The notes under the pieces: generated by a model
Told to the model about the DNA's origin: nothing
The model's input: only the letters and a program-made list of their open reading frames with translations
Database searches by the model: none
Shown: positions 1 through 7,555 of the stretch, piece by piece
How the letters are laid out: the number at the start of each line of letters is the position of its first letter
Numbering within the stretch: the stretch's first letter is position 1
Made by a program: the position numbers and the translations under genes
Assembly (NCBI GenBank): GCA_000715855.1
Contig: KL571293.1
Coordinates: 46,734-54,304 of the forward strand
DNA from: Actinoplanes liguriensis
GTDB taxonomy: Bacteria; Actinomycetota; Actinomycetes; Mycobacteriales; Micromonosporaceae
DNA length: 7,571 bases
Reading direction: 5' to 3'

Positions 1-16
1 TGTGTATAAGAGACAG
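1..16. other. Tn5 mosaic-end (Nextera) adapter remnant, left end
   Basis: These bases read TGTGTATAAGAGACAG, which is 16 of the 19 bases of the Tn5 mosaic end recognised by the hyperactive transposase used in tagmentation libraries. The last 16 bases of the window are the exact reverse complement. The CAG end, which joins target DNA, points into the window. That is the arrangement of an adapter-flanked library fragment and the reverse of a Tn5 element inserted in a genome. I treat it as untrimmed adapter; genomic sequence starts at about 17. Confidence 0.95.
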
Positions 17-17
17 G

Positions 18-593
18 GCTGGTCCGGTCGATCCGTCGTCGGAGCTAGAGCAGGTGAAACTGCTGGCCCGAGTCGTGATGGCAGACAGTTGGGACGCGAT
101 CGAGCCTGAACTCGACCGCGTCATCCCCGCAGGGACCGCCGTCACCGACGTCCGGCAGGAGATGGCCGGCCACATCTGGTGTGACCTCTTGATCGGCCTC
201 GTCCGGCTCATCCAGCGCGTACACGACGCCGTCGATCTTCTTTCCGAGAAGTCCAAGTCCTTCGTCAAACAGGTGCTGCTGAGGTCGTCGAAGAAGGGCC
301 TTCGCAAGCAGGTGGTGGAGGCCGTGGTCGACCTTGTCGTCGGCAAGGTCTGGTCCGTGCTACGCGGCCTGGCAGCGACCAAACTGTCCCTGCTGGGGCC
401 AGGGATGCTCCGGGCGCTCCGGATGTTGGCCGTGTTCACCTGTCCCGCTCCCGAGTCACACCGCGAAGTTCACCAGTACGCCGTTGCCCCGCTGATGAAG
501 GATGCCGGCACTGTCATCACCGACGAGGTGAAGGCCCACATCATCGCGCTGGTGCCGAAGGCGTGGAAGCGCACCGCCGCGGCCGAGGAATGA
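18..593 (+). CDS. Hypothetical protein, 5'-truncated (C-terminal part only)
   Basis: I do not recognise this protein. The frame ends at TGA 591-593 and runs back without a stop to the left adapter junction, so the true start probably lies outside the insert. A GTG at 54 is the first start codon inside the insert, but no convincing ribosome binding site precedes it, and the residues before it (GPVDPSSELEQ) look like normal coding sequence. About 190 residues are visible. The chain appears mostly helical and amphipathic, with a Lys/Arg-rich stretch near SKKGLRKQVV, then a hydrophobic segment around LLGPGMLRALRMLAVF that is too short and too basic for a confident membrane helix. It ends KAWKRTAAAEE. 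It has no visible signal peptide, nucleotide-binding motif or metal-ligand cluster. It is co-directional with the Wadjet operon but separated from it by 244 bases, so it may be unrelated. Alternatives are the C-terminal tail of a larger protein or a small accessory defence gene. Confidence 0.65.
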   Translation, partial: AGPVDPSSELEQVKLLARVVMADSWDAIEPELDRVIPAGTAVTDVRQEMAGHIWCDLLIGLVRLIQRVHDAVDLLSEKSKSFVKQVLLRSSKKGLRKQVVEAVVDLVVGKVWSVLRGLAATKLSLLGPGMLRALRMLAVFTCPAPESHREVHQYAVAPLMKDAGTVITDEVKAHIIALVPKAWKRTAAAEE

Positions 594-768
594 CCACGAG
601 GTAATACGCCACCGAATGCTGCGCGGTGCGCCGGGTGCCCATATCTGCCCGAACGCGGGTATGGCCAGTTACGGGACAGCGGTTCGCGTCGGCTCGGAGT
701 CTTGGCGGCCTGACGTTCTGGCGGGACCCGTTTCCGGGCACTGCGCGGTCGGAGACGACGGTTATCGC

Positions 769-788
769 CACCGGCAGGAGGACCGGTG
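769..788 (+). promoter_or_regulatory. Short hairpin with Shine-Dalgarno sequence in its loop
   Basis: CACCGG (769-774) and CCGGTG (783-788) are perfect 6-base inverted arms around the 8-base loop CAGGAGGA. The loop holds AGGAGG (776-781), the strongest Shine-Dalgarno match in the intergenic region. It lies far too distant (56 bases) to serve jetA at 838, but fits an ATG at 792 (10-base spacing) or a GTG at 786 (4-base spacing). It would matter only if transcription starts upstream of about 769. The stem is short and could occur by chance in DNA this GC-rich. The match to the anti-SD is firmer than the hairpin. Confidence 0.35.
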
Positions 789-791
789 AGA

Positions 792-857
792 ATGGCGAGG
801 TCTGTCGTGTCGTACCTGCGTCGTAGGCTGGGCGCCGATGGCTACACGAGGTGTTGA
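792..857 (+). CDS. Possible 21-residue leader peptide ahead of jetA
   Basis: An ATG at 792, ten bases after AGGAGG (776-781), opens a 21-codon frame ending at TGA 855-857. The peptide would read [21 protein letters not shown], with three adjacent arginine codons (CGT CGT AGG). An in-frame GTG at 786 could add two residues. The frame overlaps the first 20 bases of jetA in a different frame. Since jetA lacks a clear ribosome binding site of its own, ribosomes finishing this leader could re-initiate at the jetA ATG 17 bases upstream of the leader's stop codon. This is inference from spacing alone. The competing view is that jetA is transcribed from the TAGGCT element at 824-829 as a leaderless message, in which case this ORF would not be made. 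Confidence 0.25.
   Translation: MARSVVSYLRRRLGADGYTRC
824..829 (+). promoter_or_regulatory. Possible -10 element of a leaderless jetABCD promoter
   Basis: TAGGCT fits the actinobacterial TANNNT -10 pattern and ends eight bases before the jetA ATG at 838. Transcription from it would start at about 836-838, at or next to the start codon, giving a leaderless mRNA. Leaderless genes are common in actinobacteria, and the absence of a clear Shine-Dalgarno sequence before jetA fits. The -35 region is poor: CTGTCG at 802-807, with a 16-base spacer, matches TTGACA only weakly. A repressor or alternative sigma factor cannot be inferred from the sequence. Confidence 0.35.
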
Positions 858-2340
858 AGGTGCTTACCAGGGGGCGCTCCGGGCGTTTCAGAATCCGATG
901 CTCGCCCTGCTTCACCAGACGCACGCGCCGTTCGTGGTGACGGTGCTGGCGTTGGTCTTCACCGCGGAGCGCCCGACGGTCGTCGTGGCGGACGCGCATG
1001 CGGAGATCAACGACGCCCTCGAGCAGTTGCGGGCGGCCGGCTACGGCGACGATGACAGTCAGCCGCTGCCCGCGGGCACCGCACGTGACCTCTGCCGGCA
1101 GTGGGTGCAGGCCGGATGGCTGGTGCGGCAGGTCTCCGATGACGACGCCGAGGTGTACCGGCTCTCGGCGTACGGCGTCGGTGCCCTTGAAGTTGCCGGC
1201 CGAGTCGGCGGTGCCCGCACGAGAGTGTCGGAGTCGCGGGTCAGGACGTTGCTGGAGGCAATCGAGCGACTGGCGCAGGACGCCGATCCGGACCTGATGT
1301 CGAGGATGGTGCGCCTGCACGAGGAGATCCAGCAGCGGCAGAAGGAGCTGACCCGGCTCGAGAAGGGTGGCGCCGTCGAGACGGTCGAGGACGAGCAGTT
1401 GCTCGAGGCGGCCGAGAACGTGCTGCACCTGGCGCGCGAGCTGCCCGCGGATTTCGCCCGGGTGGCCGAGTCGATCAAACACATTCAGCGTGACGTCGTC
1501 GCGGAGTTGCGGCACGACGTGCGGCCTACCGGTGAGGTGCTGCGCGAGTACCTTGCGCGCGGCCGGCGGATCCTGGATGCGACACCGGAGGGCCGCGCGT
1601 TCGCGGGGGCGCTGCGCCTGATCGGTGATCCGGCGCGAATCGACGATCTGTGGGGTCAGCTGCGGATCGTGCTGCGGCACCGGTTCACCGAGCTGCTGCC
1701 GGAGCAGCAACGGCGGGAGCTCACCGAGATCTCGCGGCGGATCGAGCAGGGGGTCAAGGAGGTGCTGTCCGCCCAGCGGCAGGCGTCGCATGTCATCACC
1801 ACCCAGGTCCGCAACCACGACCCGATGCGGGACCGCCAGGTGGATGACCTGCTCAGGGACGTGATGTCGGGCCTGCACAAGTGGGTTCCCGGCTCCCGCC
1901 GAGGCGAGGCCGTCGAGCCGTTGCGCCGCCTGCCGGTTGCGGACGTCGGAAACCTGCGTCAGCGGGTGAGCGACCCGCGACCACCGCAGCCTCCCGCGCC
2001 GTTGCGGGACTGGGACGAGTCCGAGGACATGCCGTCCGCGGACACCCGGGCCTGGGGCGGCCCTCGATACGCCGAGTTGCGCACGCACCTGGAAGCGTTC
2101 GCGGGCGAGGCTGCGAGCGTCGATCTCGTGGCCGCGTTCCGTGCGGCCGCCGAGGAGATCCAGCGGCCGGTCGATCTGCTCGGCCTGCTGGAGATCGCTC
2201 AGGAGGGCGGGCTGACCGAGACGGCCGAGGTCGTGGTGGTGGAAACGGTGCGACCTGATCGGAGCCGGCGACGGTTCGCCCTCGGCGGTGTGGTGACGGC
2301 AAATCCGGCGGGCGCGGACAGGAGTGACAACGATGAGTGA
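838..2340 (+). CDS. jetA: Wadjet subunit JetA, kleisin (DUF3375 family)
   Basis: This 500-residue protein matches the JetA/MksF/EptA family in length and layout. In Wadjet complexes JetA is the kleisin: its ends contact the two JetC ATPase heads and its middle binds JetB, closing the DNA-entrapping ring in the cytoplasm. The N-terminal region (about 1-120) looks like winged-helix sequence ending in [12 protein letters not shown]. It is followed by the family's [12 protein letters not shown] helix (from residue 128), a charged helical segment with [11 protein letters not shown] (202-212), then [12 protein letters not shown] proline-rich linker ([14 protein letters not shown], about 379-392) leads to a C-terminal domain of about 100 residues. 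ATG 838 is chosen because an in-frame TGA at 787-789 lies upstream with no other ATG or GTG between, and the next in-frame ATG (898) would cut the N-terminal domain. No clear ribosome binding site precedes it, so it may be leaderless or coupled to a leader ORF. The gene overlaps jetB by eight bases. The family call is from remembered motifs and gene order, not a profile search. Confidence 0.93.
   Translation: MATRGVEGAYQGALRAFQNPMLALLHQTHAPFVVTVLALVFTAERPTVVVADAHAEINDALEQLRAAGYGDDDSQPLPAGTARDLCRQWVQAGWLVRQVSDDDAEVYRLSAYGVGALEVAGRVGGARTRVSESRVRTLLEAIERLAQDADPDLMSRMVRLHEEIQQRQKELTRLEKGGAVETVEDEQLLEAAENVLHLARELPADFARVAESIKHIQRDVVAELRHDVRPTGEVLREYLARGRRILDATPEGRAFAGALRLIGDPARIDDLWGQLRIVLRHRFTELLPEQQRRELTEISRRIEQGVKEVLSAQRQASHVITTQVRNHDPMRDRQVDDLLRDVMSGLHKWVPGSRRGEAVEPLRRLPVADVGNLRQRVSDPRPPQPPAPLRDWDESEDMPSADTRAWGGPRYAELRTHLEAFAGEAASVDLVAAFRAAAEEIQRPVDLLGLLEIAQEGGLTETAEVVVVETVRPDRSRRRFALGGVVTANPAGADRSDNDE
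2321..2324 (+). promoter_or_regulatory. Ribosome binding site that decides the jetB start
   Basis: GGAG at 2321-2324 ends eight bases before ATG 2333, an ideal spacing. It overlaps the alternative GTG at 2324, which would have no usable site. This places the jetB start at 2333, inside the last codons of jetA. Confidence 0.7.
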
Positions 2341-2980
2341 GCCGGACGGCACGGCAGCAGGGTTCATCGACCCCGTCTCGATGGAAGAGGATCCGGCCGA
2401 GCTGTTCGCCGGTGACGCGGGCACGCTGGAAGCGGAGGTGCGCCGGGTGCTGGTCCAGTTGTTGCGGCGCAAGTTCCTGCTCGCCGAGAAGAACCCGTCG
2501 CAATGGCGCACGTTGCTGGAGAACCAGCAGATCATCGAATCGCGGATGCACGACCTGTTCGTCCGCCTCGTGGTCGACCACGACCGGGGCGTGGCGTACA
2601 AGCAGCAGGTGCGGTCGATGGAGCTGGACGTGCCGATCCTGCTCAAGGACGACCCCTACAACCGGGCCGAGACCCTGGTCCTGGTGCACCTTCGCACCGT
2701 CTTCCAGCGGGAACGCGGTACGGGTGAGACGTCCGCGTGGGTCGACATCGAGGAACTGGAGCAAACCGTCCTGACCTACTTCGACCCGTTCGACCTCAAC
2801 CTGGCTCGGCGCCAGCAGGAGGTGCGCAACGCGGTGCAGCGGCTCGTCACCGAAGGATTGCTCGCGGAGGAGTCCGCAGGCCGGTATCGCATCACCCCGA
2901 TGGTGGAGGTCGTCCTGAACACGGAGAAGCTCAGCGAGCTGAACCGGTGGCTGCGCGAACAGAACGAGGCCGCGGCGTGA
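2333..2980 (+). CDS. jetB: Wadjet subunit JetB, MukE-like (DUF4194 family)
   Basis: This 215-residue protein has the usual size of JetB/MksE/EptB. In the complex it is the KITE-type winged-helix subunit, which dimerises and binds the middle of the JetA kleisin, stabilising the JetC heads on DNA. The sequence shows an acidic, low-complexity N-terminus, then the DUF4194-type helix with LLRRKFLL and [15 protein letters not shown]. Next comes a segment with YKQQV and the typical [19 protein letters not shown] (from residue 103), and then a second winged-helix region ([17 protein letters not shown] to the [11 protein letters not shown] helix and [12 protein letters not shown]). No catalytic motif is expected or seen. 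ATG 2333 is preferred over GTG 2324 because GGAG sits eight bases before it. The gene overlaps jetA by eight bases and jetC by four (GTGA), which points to translational coupling. The assignment rests on motifs and position between jetA and jetC. Confidence 0.92.
   Translation: MSEPDGTAAGFIDPVSMEEDPAELFAGDAGTLEAEVRRVLVQLLRRKFLLAEKNPSQWRTLLENQQIIESRMHDLFVRLVVDHDRGVAYKQQVRSMELDVPILLKDDPYNRAETLVLVHLRTVFQRERGTGETSAWVDIEELEQTVLTYFDPFDLNLARRQQEVRNAVQRLVTEGLLAEESAGRYRITPMVEVVLNTEKLSELNRWLREQNEAAA
2966..2969 (+). promoter_or_regulatory. Ribosome binding site that decides the jetC start
   Basis: GAGG at 2966-2969 lies seven bases before GTG 2977, whose GTGA overlaps the jetB stop. The ATG at 2983 is 13 bases away, so GTG 2977 is the better start, though ATG 2983 would change only two residues. 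Confidence 0.55.
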
Positions 2981-5900
2981 GCATGATCGACACATTGTTC
3001 GGGCTGATCCCGGCGGCGTCGCGAGGTCAGCAGTGGGTGGCGCGGGACCTGCAGCTGGTCAACTGGGGCGGCTACGACGGGTACCACCACCTGCGGCTTT
3101 CTCCTGGCGCGACCCTGCTGAGCGGCGGTTCCGGGTCGGGAAAATCGACGCTGATGGACTCGTACATCGCTTTGCTCATGCCGCACACGACCCCCTTCAA
3201 CGGCGCGTCGAACGGTGGCGTGGTCGGCCGTCCCCGGGGCAAGGATCAACGGAACATTCTCTCGTACGCGCGTGGCAAGCTCGACGAGTCCCGCACCGGC
3301 GGCGAGACGAAGTTGCGGGTGCTGCGTGGCGACGGCCGCGACACCTGGTCCGCCATCGCCATGACCTGGGAGGACCACACCGGTGCCGAGTTCACCGCGC
3401 TGCGGGCCTGGTATGTCCCGTCGTCCGCCCGCATCCTGGACGAGGTGGTGGCGGTTCGCGCCACCTGTGACCACGGATATCCGCTGCGGACGCTGGAAGG
3501 CCCGGCGGCCAAGAGGTTTGCCCGCGCCGACGTCGTGGCAACCGGCCTGAGCTGGAGTGATACCGACCGGGACTTCACCGCGCGCCTGCACACCACGCTC
3601 GGCATCGGCGCGGCTGGCGACGGGAACAAGGCGGTCGCGTTGCTGGGGCGGATTCAGGCCGGCCAGCAGATCACCACGGTCGACGCCCTGTACAAGACGA
3701 TGGTCCTGGAGGAGCCGTCCACGCTGGCCACCGCGGACGCGGTGGTGCAGCAGTTCGACGAGTTGTCCGGCACCCGGGCCAGGATGATCACCGCCCGCCA
3801 GCAGGTCAAGGCGTTGACCCCGATCCGCGAGCACCGGCGCACCATCGACGAAGCCGTCGACCGGTTGCGTTCGATCGACGAGATCGGGTCCTTCACCGAT
3901 GCGGCGTCGCCTGCCGCGCTGTGGCGTCATCAACGCCGGCTCGACCTGTTGCGCTCGGCGGAGAAGGACCTGGACCAGCGGCATCGCCGTGCCCAGGACG
4001 AACTGTCGGAGACGAACACCCTGGTCACCACGGCCGAGGCCCAGCGCGACGCGGTCACCGACACCATTCGTGCCTCGGGCGGCGACCGCATGGACACCGC
4101 ACAGCGGGAGATCCGTGTCGTGGAGCAGCGGCTGGGCGACGTCGAACGGGCACGGGAGCGGCTGGACCGGGTGCTGGTCACGATCGGCACCCCGGTCTCG
4201 ACCGGCGAGGACTTCGCCGGCCTGGTCGAGACGGCGCATCGGCTACTGGCCGACGTCGACGCCCGCAGGACTGCTCAGAACGCGTACGCCGATGCGATGG
4301 CGGCGAAGAAAGAAGCCGAGCGAGAGCTGAAAGGCTTGGATGCGGAGCGCAAAGCGGTCAAGGCCCGCCGCGGCAACATCCCCACCGACCTGCACGCGGC
4401 TCGCGCGGCGTTGGCCGAGGCCGCCGGGCTCAGCCCCGACGACCTGCCGTTCGTCGGTGAGTTGATCGAGGTGCGGACGGAGTTCGAGCCGTGGCGCGAG
4501 GCGTTCAACCTGGCGCTCGGCGGGTTCGCCACCCGGATGCTGATCGACATCGGCAGGTTGAACGCGTTCCGCGAGGCGATCAACGCGGTGCCGACCGCGA
4601 GGCGGGTCCAGTTCGAGGGCGTACACACCGGGTTGCGGGACGAGGCCGGGCTGGACGGCAAGACGCTGCCCGGCAGGCTCGACTACCGGCCGTCGCCGTT
4701 CACCGCCTGGCTCAAGGCCGAGCTCGCCCGCCGGTTCGCCTTCGTCTGTGTCGACACGCCCCGGCTGCTGCCGCAGTACTCCAAAGCCCTCACGATCACC
4801 GGCCAGACGTCGGAAGGTGGCCGGGGCGCGCACGGCGGCCACGGCCGGGCCAACGTGCTCGGCTTCACGAACAGCCGGACGCTCGCCGAGCTCGAGGAGC
4901 GGCTCGACCTCGCACGCAAGCGCCTTGACGACGCGGTCGCGAGGGCGTCGAGGGCGGAAGAGGACCTCGACTCGATGGAAGCCAGACGCACGGCCTACCA
5001 GACCCTGACCGGGTTGTCGTGGGATCAGGTCGATGTCGACGCGGTCCGGGCGGAACGGGAACGCTGGAGCCGCGTCATCGACGAGATCCGTGCCGGCAAT
5101 CCGGAGATCGATCAACTGCAGCGCCAACTGGACGACCTGAAGCAGCAGGTCAGGGATCTGACCGAACGGGTCGGCAGGCAGAAGGACACCCTGGAAGCGG
5201 TCGGGAGGTCCTGGGAATCCATCGTCGACGAGGTGGACCGCGCGCAAACGGCGCTCGACACCGCCGCCGAGTCAGGCGTCGACCTCAGCGAGGAACACCG
5301 GGACTACCTGGAGACGCTCTTCGACAGCGACCCGGAGGACAGCACCAGCCCCGCGGACGTGCTCGCGCGGTTCGACACGGCGGTGAGCCGCGCTACCGAG
5401 CGGCTCGACACCGACCGGCAGTCCGCGACGGAGTCGATCGGCCGGTCGAGGAAGGCGCTGCACGATACGTTCTCGACCTTCGTCGAGCGCTGGCCGAACC
5501 CGAACCTCGGCGTCGACCCGGACGCCTCCTACCGCGACTTCGACCACCTGCTGACCGACCTGGAGACCAGCGGCCTGCACGAGCTGGAGACGGAGTGGCG
5601 CGACAGCCTGCTCAACCTGTCCGGCAACGACCTGACCGGCCTGGACAGCGAGCTCGCCGCCGCCGTCCGGGAGATCCGCGACCGGATCGACCCGGTCAAC
5701 CGGATCCTCGCCGCGCTGCCGTTCGCCGACGACAAGCACCGGCTGCGCATCGACCCGCAGGAGAGCCATTCCACGTCGCGCGCTCGCTTCCGCAAGGAGC
5801 TGCGTGACGTACGCGCGCTCATCGACATCGCGGCAACGGAGGACGACCGGGAACGCGCCTATCACCGGATGACCAAGGTGATCGACCGGATCCGCCGTAC

Positions 5901-6324
5901 CGCGCCGGATTTTGCCGACCTCGTCGACGTGCGCAATCACGTCCGGATCAGCGCCGAGAAGATCGATCTCGACGGCACGCACATCGCCGTCTACGACCAC
6001 ATCGGCGAGAAGTCCGGCGGCGAGTCGCAGGAGCTCGTCGCGTTCATCGTCGGTGCCGCACTGCGGTACCAACTGGGTGATGCGGGCGCTGCTCGTCCCC
6101 GCTATGCCCCGGTCTTCCTCGACGAGGCGCTGATCAAGGCGGACGCGCACTTCACCGGCCGCGCCATCGGGGCCTGGCGTGGGCTCGGCTTCCAGCTGGT
6201 CATCGGCGCCCCGAACGACAAGCACAGCGCGATCGAGCCGCACGTGGACGCGGAGTACGTGATCCTCAAGAACACCCACGGCCGATCCCGAGCAAAACTC
6301 CTGGTCGGTGTCGCGGACGCATGA
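2977..6324 (+). CDS. jetC: Wadjet motor JetC, SMC/MukB-like ATPase
   Basis: This 1115-residue protein is the motor of the complex: a dimer of ABC-type ATPase heads on long antiparallel coiled coils joined at a hinge. In this family it entraps DNA, extrudes loops in an ATP-dependent way and presents small circular DNA to JetD. Walker A is GGSGSGKST (50-58, Lys56). The N-terminal head runs to about 280, followed by charged coiled coil to about 485. The hinge is about 488-625, beginning near FVGELIEV (492) and ending near NVLGFTN (626). A second coiled coil runs to about 830, with a break rich in Asp/Ser/Pro near 777-795 that may be an elbow or joint. The C-terminal head carries the ABC signature KSGGESQ (1012-1018) and Walker B VFLDE (1046-1050, Asp1049 and catalytic Glu1050), followed by VIGAPNDKH. 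Length is normal for JetC/MksB/EptC. GTG 2977 is chosen for its four-base overlap with jetB and its ribosome binding site. RecN-, SbcC- or true MukB-type proteins are unlikely given the flanking DUF3375, DUF4194 and Toprim genes. The hinge loop near 610-625 is glycine/histidine-rich and unusual. Confidence 0.95.
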   Translation: MSMIDTLFGLIPAASRGQQWVARDLQLVNWGGYDGYHHLRLSPGATLLSGGSGSGKSTLMDSYIALLMPHTTPFNGASNGGVVGRPRGKDQRNILSYARGKLDESRTGGETKLRVLRGDGRDTWSAIAMTWEDHTGAEFTALRAWYVPSSARILDEVVAVRATCDHGYPLRTLEGPAAKRFARADVVATGLSWSDTDRDFTARLHTTLGIGAAGDGNKAVALLGRIQAGQQITTVDALYKTMVLEEPSTLATADAVVQQFDELSGTRARMITARQQVKALTPIREHRRTIDEAVDRLRSIDEIGSFTDAASPAALWRHQRRLDLLRSAEKDLDQRHRRAQDELSETNTLVTTAEAQRDAVTDTIRASGGDRMDTAQREIRVVEQRLGDVERARERLDRVLVTIGTPVSTGEDFAGLVETAHRLLADVDARRTAQNAYADAMAAKKEAERELKGLDAERKAVKARRGNIPTDLHAARAALAEAAGLSPDDLPFVGELIEVRTEFEPWREAFNLALGGFATRMLIDIGRLNAFREAINAVPTARRVQFEGVHTGLRDEAGLDGKTLPGRLDYRPSPFTAWLKAELARRFAFVCVDTPRLLPQYSKALTITGQTSEGGRGAHGGHGRANVLGFTNSRTLAELEERLDLARKRLDDAVARASRAEEDLDSMEARRTAYQTLTGLSWDQVDVDAVRAERERWSRVIDEIRAGNPEIDQLQRQLDDLKQQVRDLTERVGRQKDTLEAVGRSWESIVDEVDRAQTALDTAAESGVDLSEEHRDYLETLFDSDPEDSTSPADVLARFDTAVSRATERLDTDRQSATESIGRSRKALHDTFSTFVERWPNPNLGVDPDASYRDFDHLLTDLETSGLHELETEWRDSLLNLSGNDLTGLDSELAAAVREIRDRIDPVNRILAALPFADDKHRLRIDPQESHSTSRARFRKELRDVRALIDIAATEDDRERAYHRMTKVIDRIRRTAPDFADLVDVRNHVRISAEKIDLDGTHIAVYDHIGEKSGGESQELVAFIVGAALRYQLGDAGAARPRYAPVFLDEALIKADAHFTGRAIGAWRGLGFQLVIGAPNDKHSAIEPHVDAEYVILKNTHGRSRAKLLVGVADA

Positions 6325-7553
6325 GCGCACTCGTCACCCCGCAGGCCGCCGTCGCGGACATCCGCGGCAAACTCCGAAAGAAGTGGGCGGAGGCGGTGTG
6401 CGCGGAGCTCGGGGTCGGCGACCGAGTCGTATTCTCCGTCCGGCTCCGCCCGGGAAAGATGACGGGCAAGGACGTTGAGCAACTCGGGCACGCCATCTGG
6501 CATGGCTGGCACATGCGGTGGCGCGACTTCTGCAGCCGGCTTCCTGCCGACGTGGAAGTCGCCCGCACCGCGGTGACCGTCCGAGGAGTCACCGGCGACT
6601 TCCCGGCCATGCTCAAGACGGACCTGAACGGCGCCGTCACACTCGTCGCCGGCCCCGGTGACGAGACTGAACCATCGACCGTGGACATCGACCGGGCCCG
6701 AGCGCTGGCATCAGCCCTGCAATCCGCCGGCGCCCTCCTCACCCCGGCCTCGCTGCGGGCCGCCCACTCACTGGCGGCCAACGATGTGGACGTGCTGATC
6801 AACGCAGTGACCTGGTTACAACGGAACCCCGACGCCCGCCACTGGACACTGCGACAGCTTCCGGTGCCCGGGATGCACACCAAGTGGCTCGACACTCATG
6901 GCGCACTGCTGCGTGACGTCGCCGGGCGTGACGTCCGGAACGAAGTGCGGCCCCGGCCGGCCGTCATGCACCTGACCTACGTCGACCCCGGCCACGCCGC
7001 GTCGGGCCGGCGCAGGCATGACGCCTGGACCACCGGGGACGTGCACGACATCGCCTACCGGCCGCGCGTCGTCCTCGTCGTCGAGAACCGGGACTCCCGC
7101 CTCTGGTTCCCGCCGGTCAGCGACACGATTGTGGTCGAGGGAGGCGGCAAGGCCGCAGCCGCCCTGCTCGCGAACGTGCCCTGGATCCGCTCCGCGGACC
7201 ACATCGTCTACTGGGGCGACATCGACGCGGACGGCTACGCCATCCTCGACCATTTCCGCGCGACGCTCGGCCTGCCCGCGCCGGACGGTGCACCGGCGAG
7301 ACGGGTCACCTCCATCCTCATGGAGGCGCCCGACCTGCACCGATACGCCCTGCACGGTGTCAACCACGACAGGGCGGGCCAGCTCATCAAACCATCATCA
7401 GCACTCCTGCCGCACCTGACCGAAGCCGAGACCATCGCGTACAACACCATCGCTACCGCGGGCCCCACCCCGTTCCGCCGGATCGAGCAGGAAGCCGTTC
7501 CTCTGACCCATGCCGCGGCCCGGCTGCTGGAAATCCTGGAAGGCGGGTATTGA
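6321..7553 (+). CDS. jetD: Wadjet nuclease JetD, Toprim fold (DUF3322 and DUF2220)
   Basis: This 410-residue protein is the effector of the system. JetD/MksG/EptD proteins resemble the Spo11/Topo VI A subunit: an N-terminal arm and winged-helix region (DUF3322) followed by a Toprim domain (DUF2220) that cleaves plasmid DNA caught by the JetABC loop extruder. Here the N-terminal part is about 1-200 and includes the family's RQLPVPGMHTKWLDTHGALL block. The Toprim core has the acidic residue Glu255 in VVLVVENRDS, a glycine turn VVEGGGKAA, and the DxD pair Asp300 and Asp302 in YWGDIDADGYAIL. These are the expected divalent-metal ligands, so catalysis looks intact. The C-terminus (FRRIEQEAVPL, then LLEILEGGY) resembles the normal family end, so the gene appears complete although its stop lies two bases from the library adapter. 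ATG 6321 overlaps the jetC stop as ATGA, with no strong ribosome binding site, which suggests termination-reinitiation. Alanine-aspartate at 303-304 replaces the threonine-histidine I recall as usual in relatives. Confidence 0.94.
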   Translation: MSALVTPQAAVADIRGKLRKKWAEAVCAELGVGDRVVFSVRLRPGKMTGKDVEQLGHAIWHGWHMRWRDFCSRLPADVEVARTAVTVRGVTGDFPAMLKTDLNGAVTLVAGPGDETEPSTVDIDRARALASALQSAGALLTPASLRAAHSLAANDVDVLINAVTWLQRNPDARHWTLRQLPVPGMHTKWLDTHGALLRDVAGRDVRNEVRPRPAVMHLTYVDPGHAASGRRRHDAWTTGDVHDIAYRPRVVLVVENRDSRLWFPPVSDTIVVEGGGKAAAALLANVPWIRSADHIVYWGDIDADGYAILDHFRATLGLPAPDGAPARRVTSILMEAPDLHRYALHGVNHDRAGQLIKPSSALLPHLTEAETIAYNTIATAGPTPFRRIEQEAVPLTHAAARLLEILEGGY

Positions 7554-7555
7554 TC

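Noticed and set aside
594..660. A transcription terminator after the upstream gene
   Set aside because: Small GC-rich inverted repeats such as GCGCGGTGCGC occur here, but there is no stable stem followed by a T-run.
722..738. CGGGACCCG palindrome and adjacent CCCG/CGGG arms as an operator
   Set aside because: The repeats are short, entirely expected by chance at this GC content, and have no clear relation to a promoter.
626..826. A 66-codon + strand frame starting at GTG in the intergenic region
   Set aside because: It has no ribosome site and an arginine-rich, motif-free translation, and it runs through the hairpin and possible -10 region. It is most likely a chance open frame.
541..2646. 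A 701-codon open frame on the minus strand, antisense to jetA and most of jetB
   Set aside because: In GC-rich DNA the reverse strand often stays open opposite real genes. Its translation is Arg/Pro/His-rich low-complexity sequence, while the + strand encodes recognisable DUF3375 and DUF4194 proteins.
2737..2976. An 80-codon N-terminal extension of jetC back to GTG 2737
   Set aside because: It would lie inside jetB in another frame and translates to Arg/Gly/Pro-rich sequence. The JetC head begins normally at GTG 2977, which has a proper ribosome site and a four-base overlap.
1853..6330. Other long minus-strand open frames (1853-2995, 2776-4239, 4243-5247, 5272-6330)
   Set aside because: All lie wholly opposite jetA-jetC, have compositionally biased translations with no motifs, and lack promoter or ribosome-site context.
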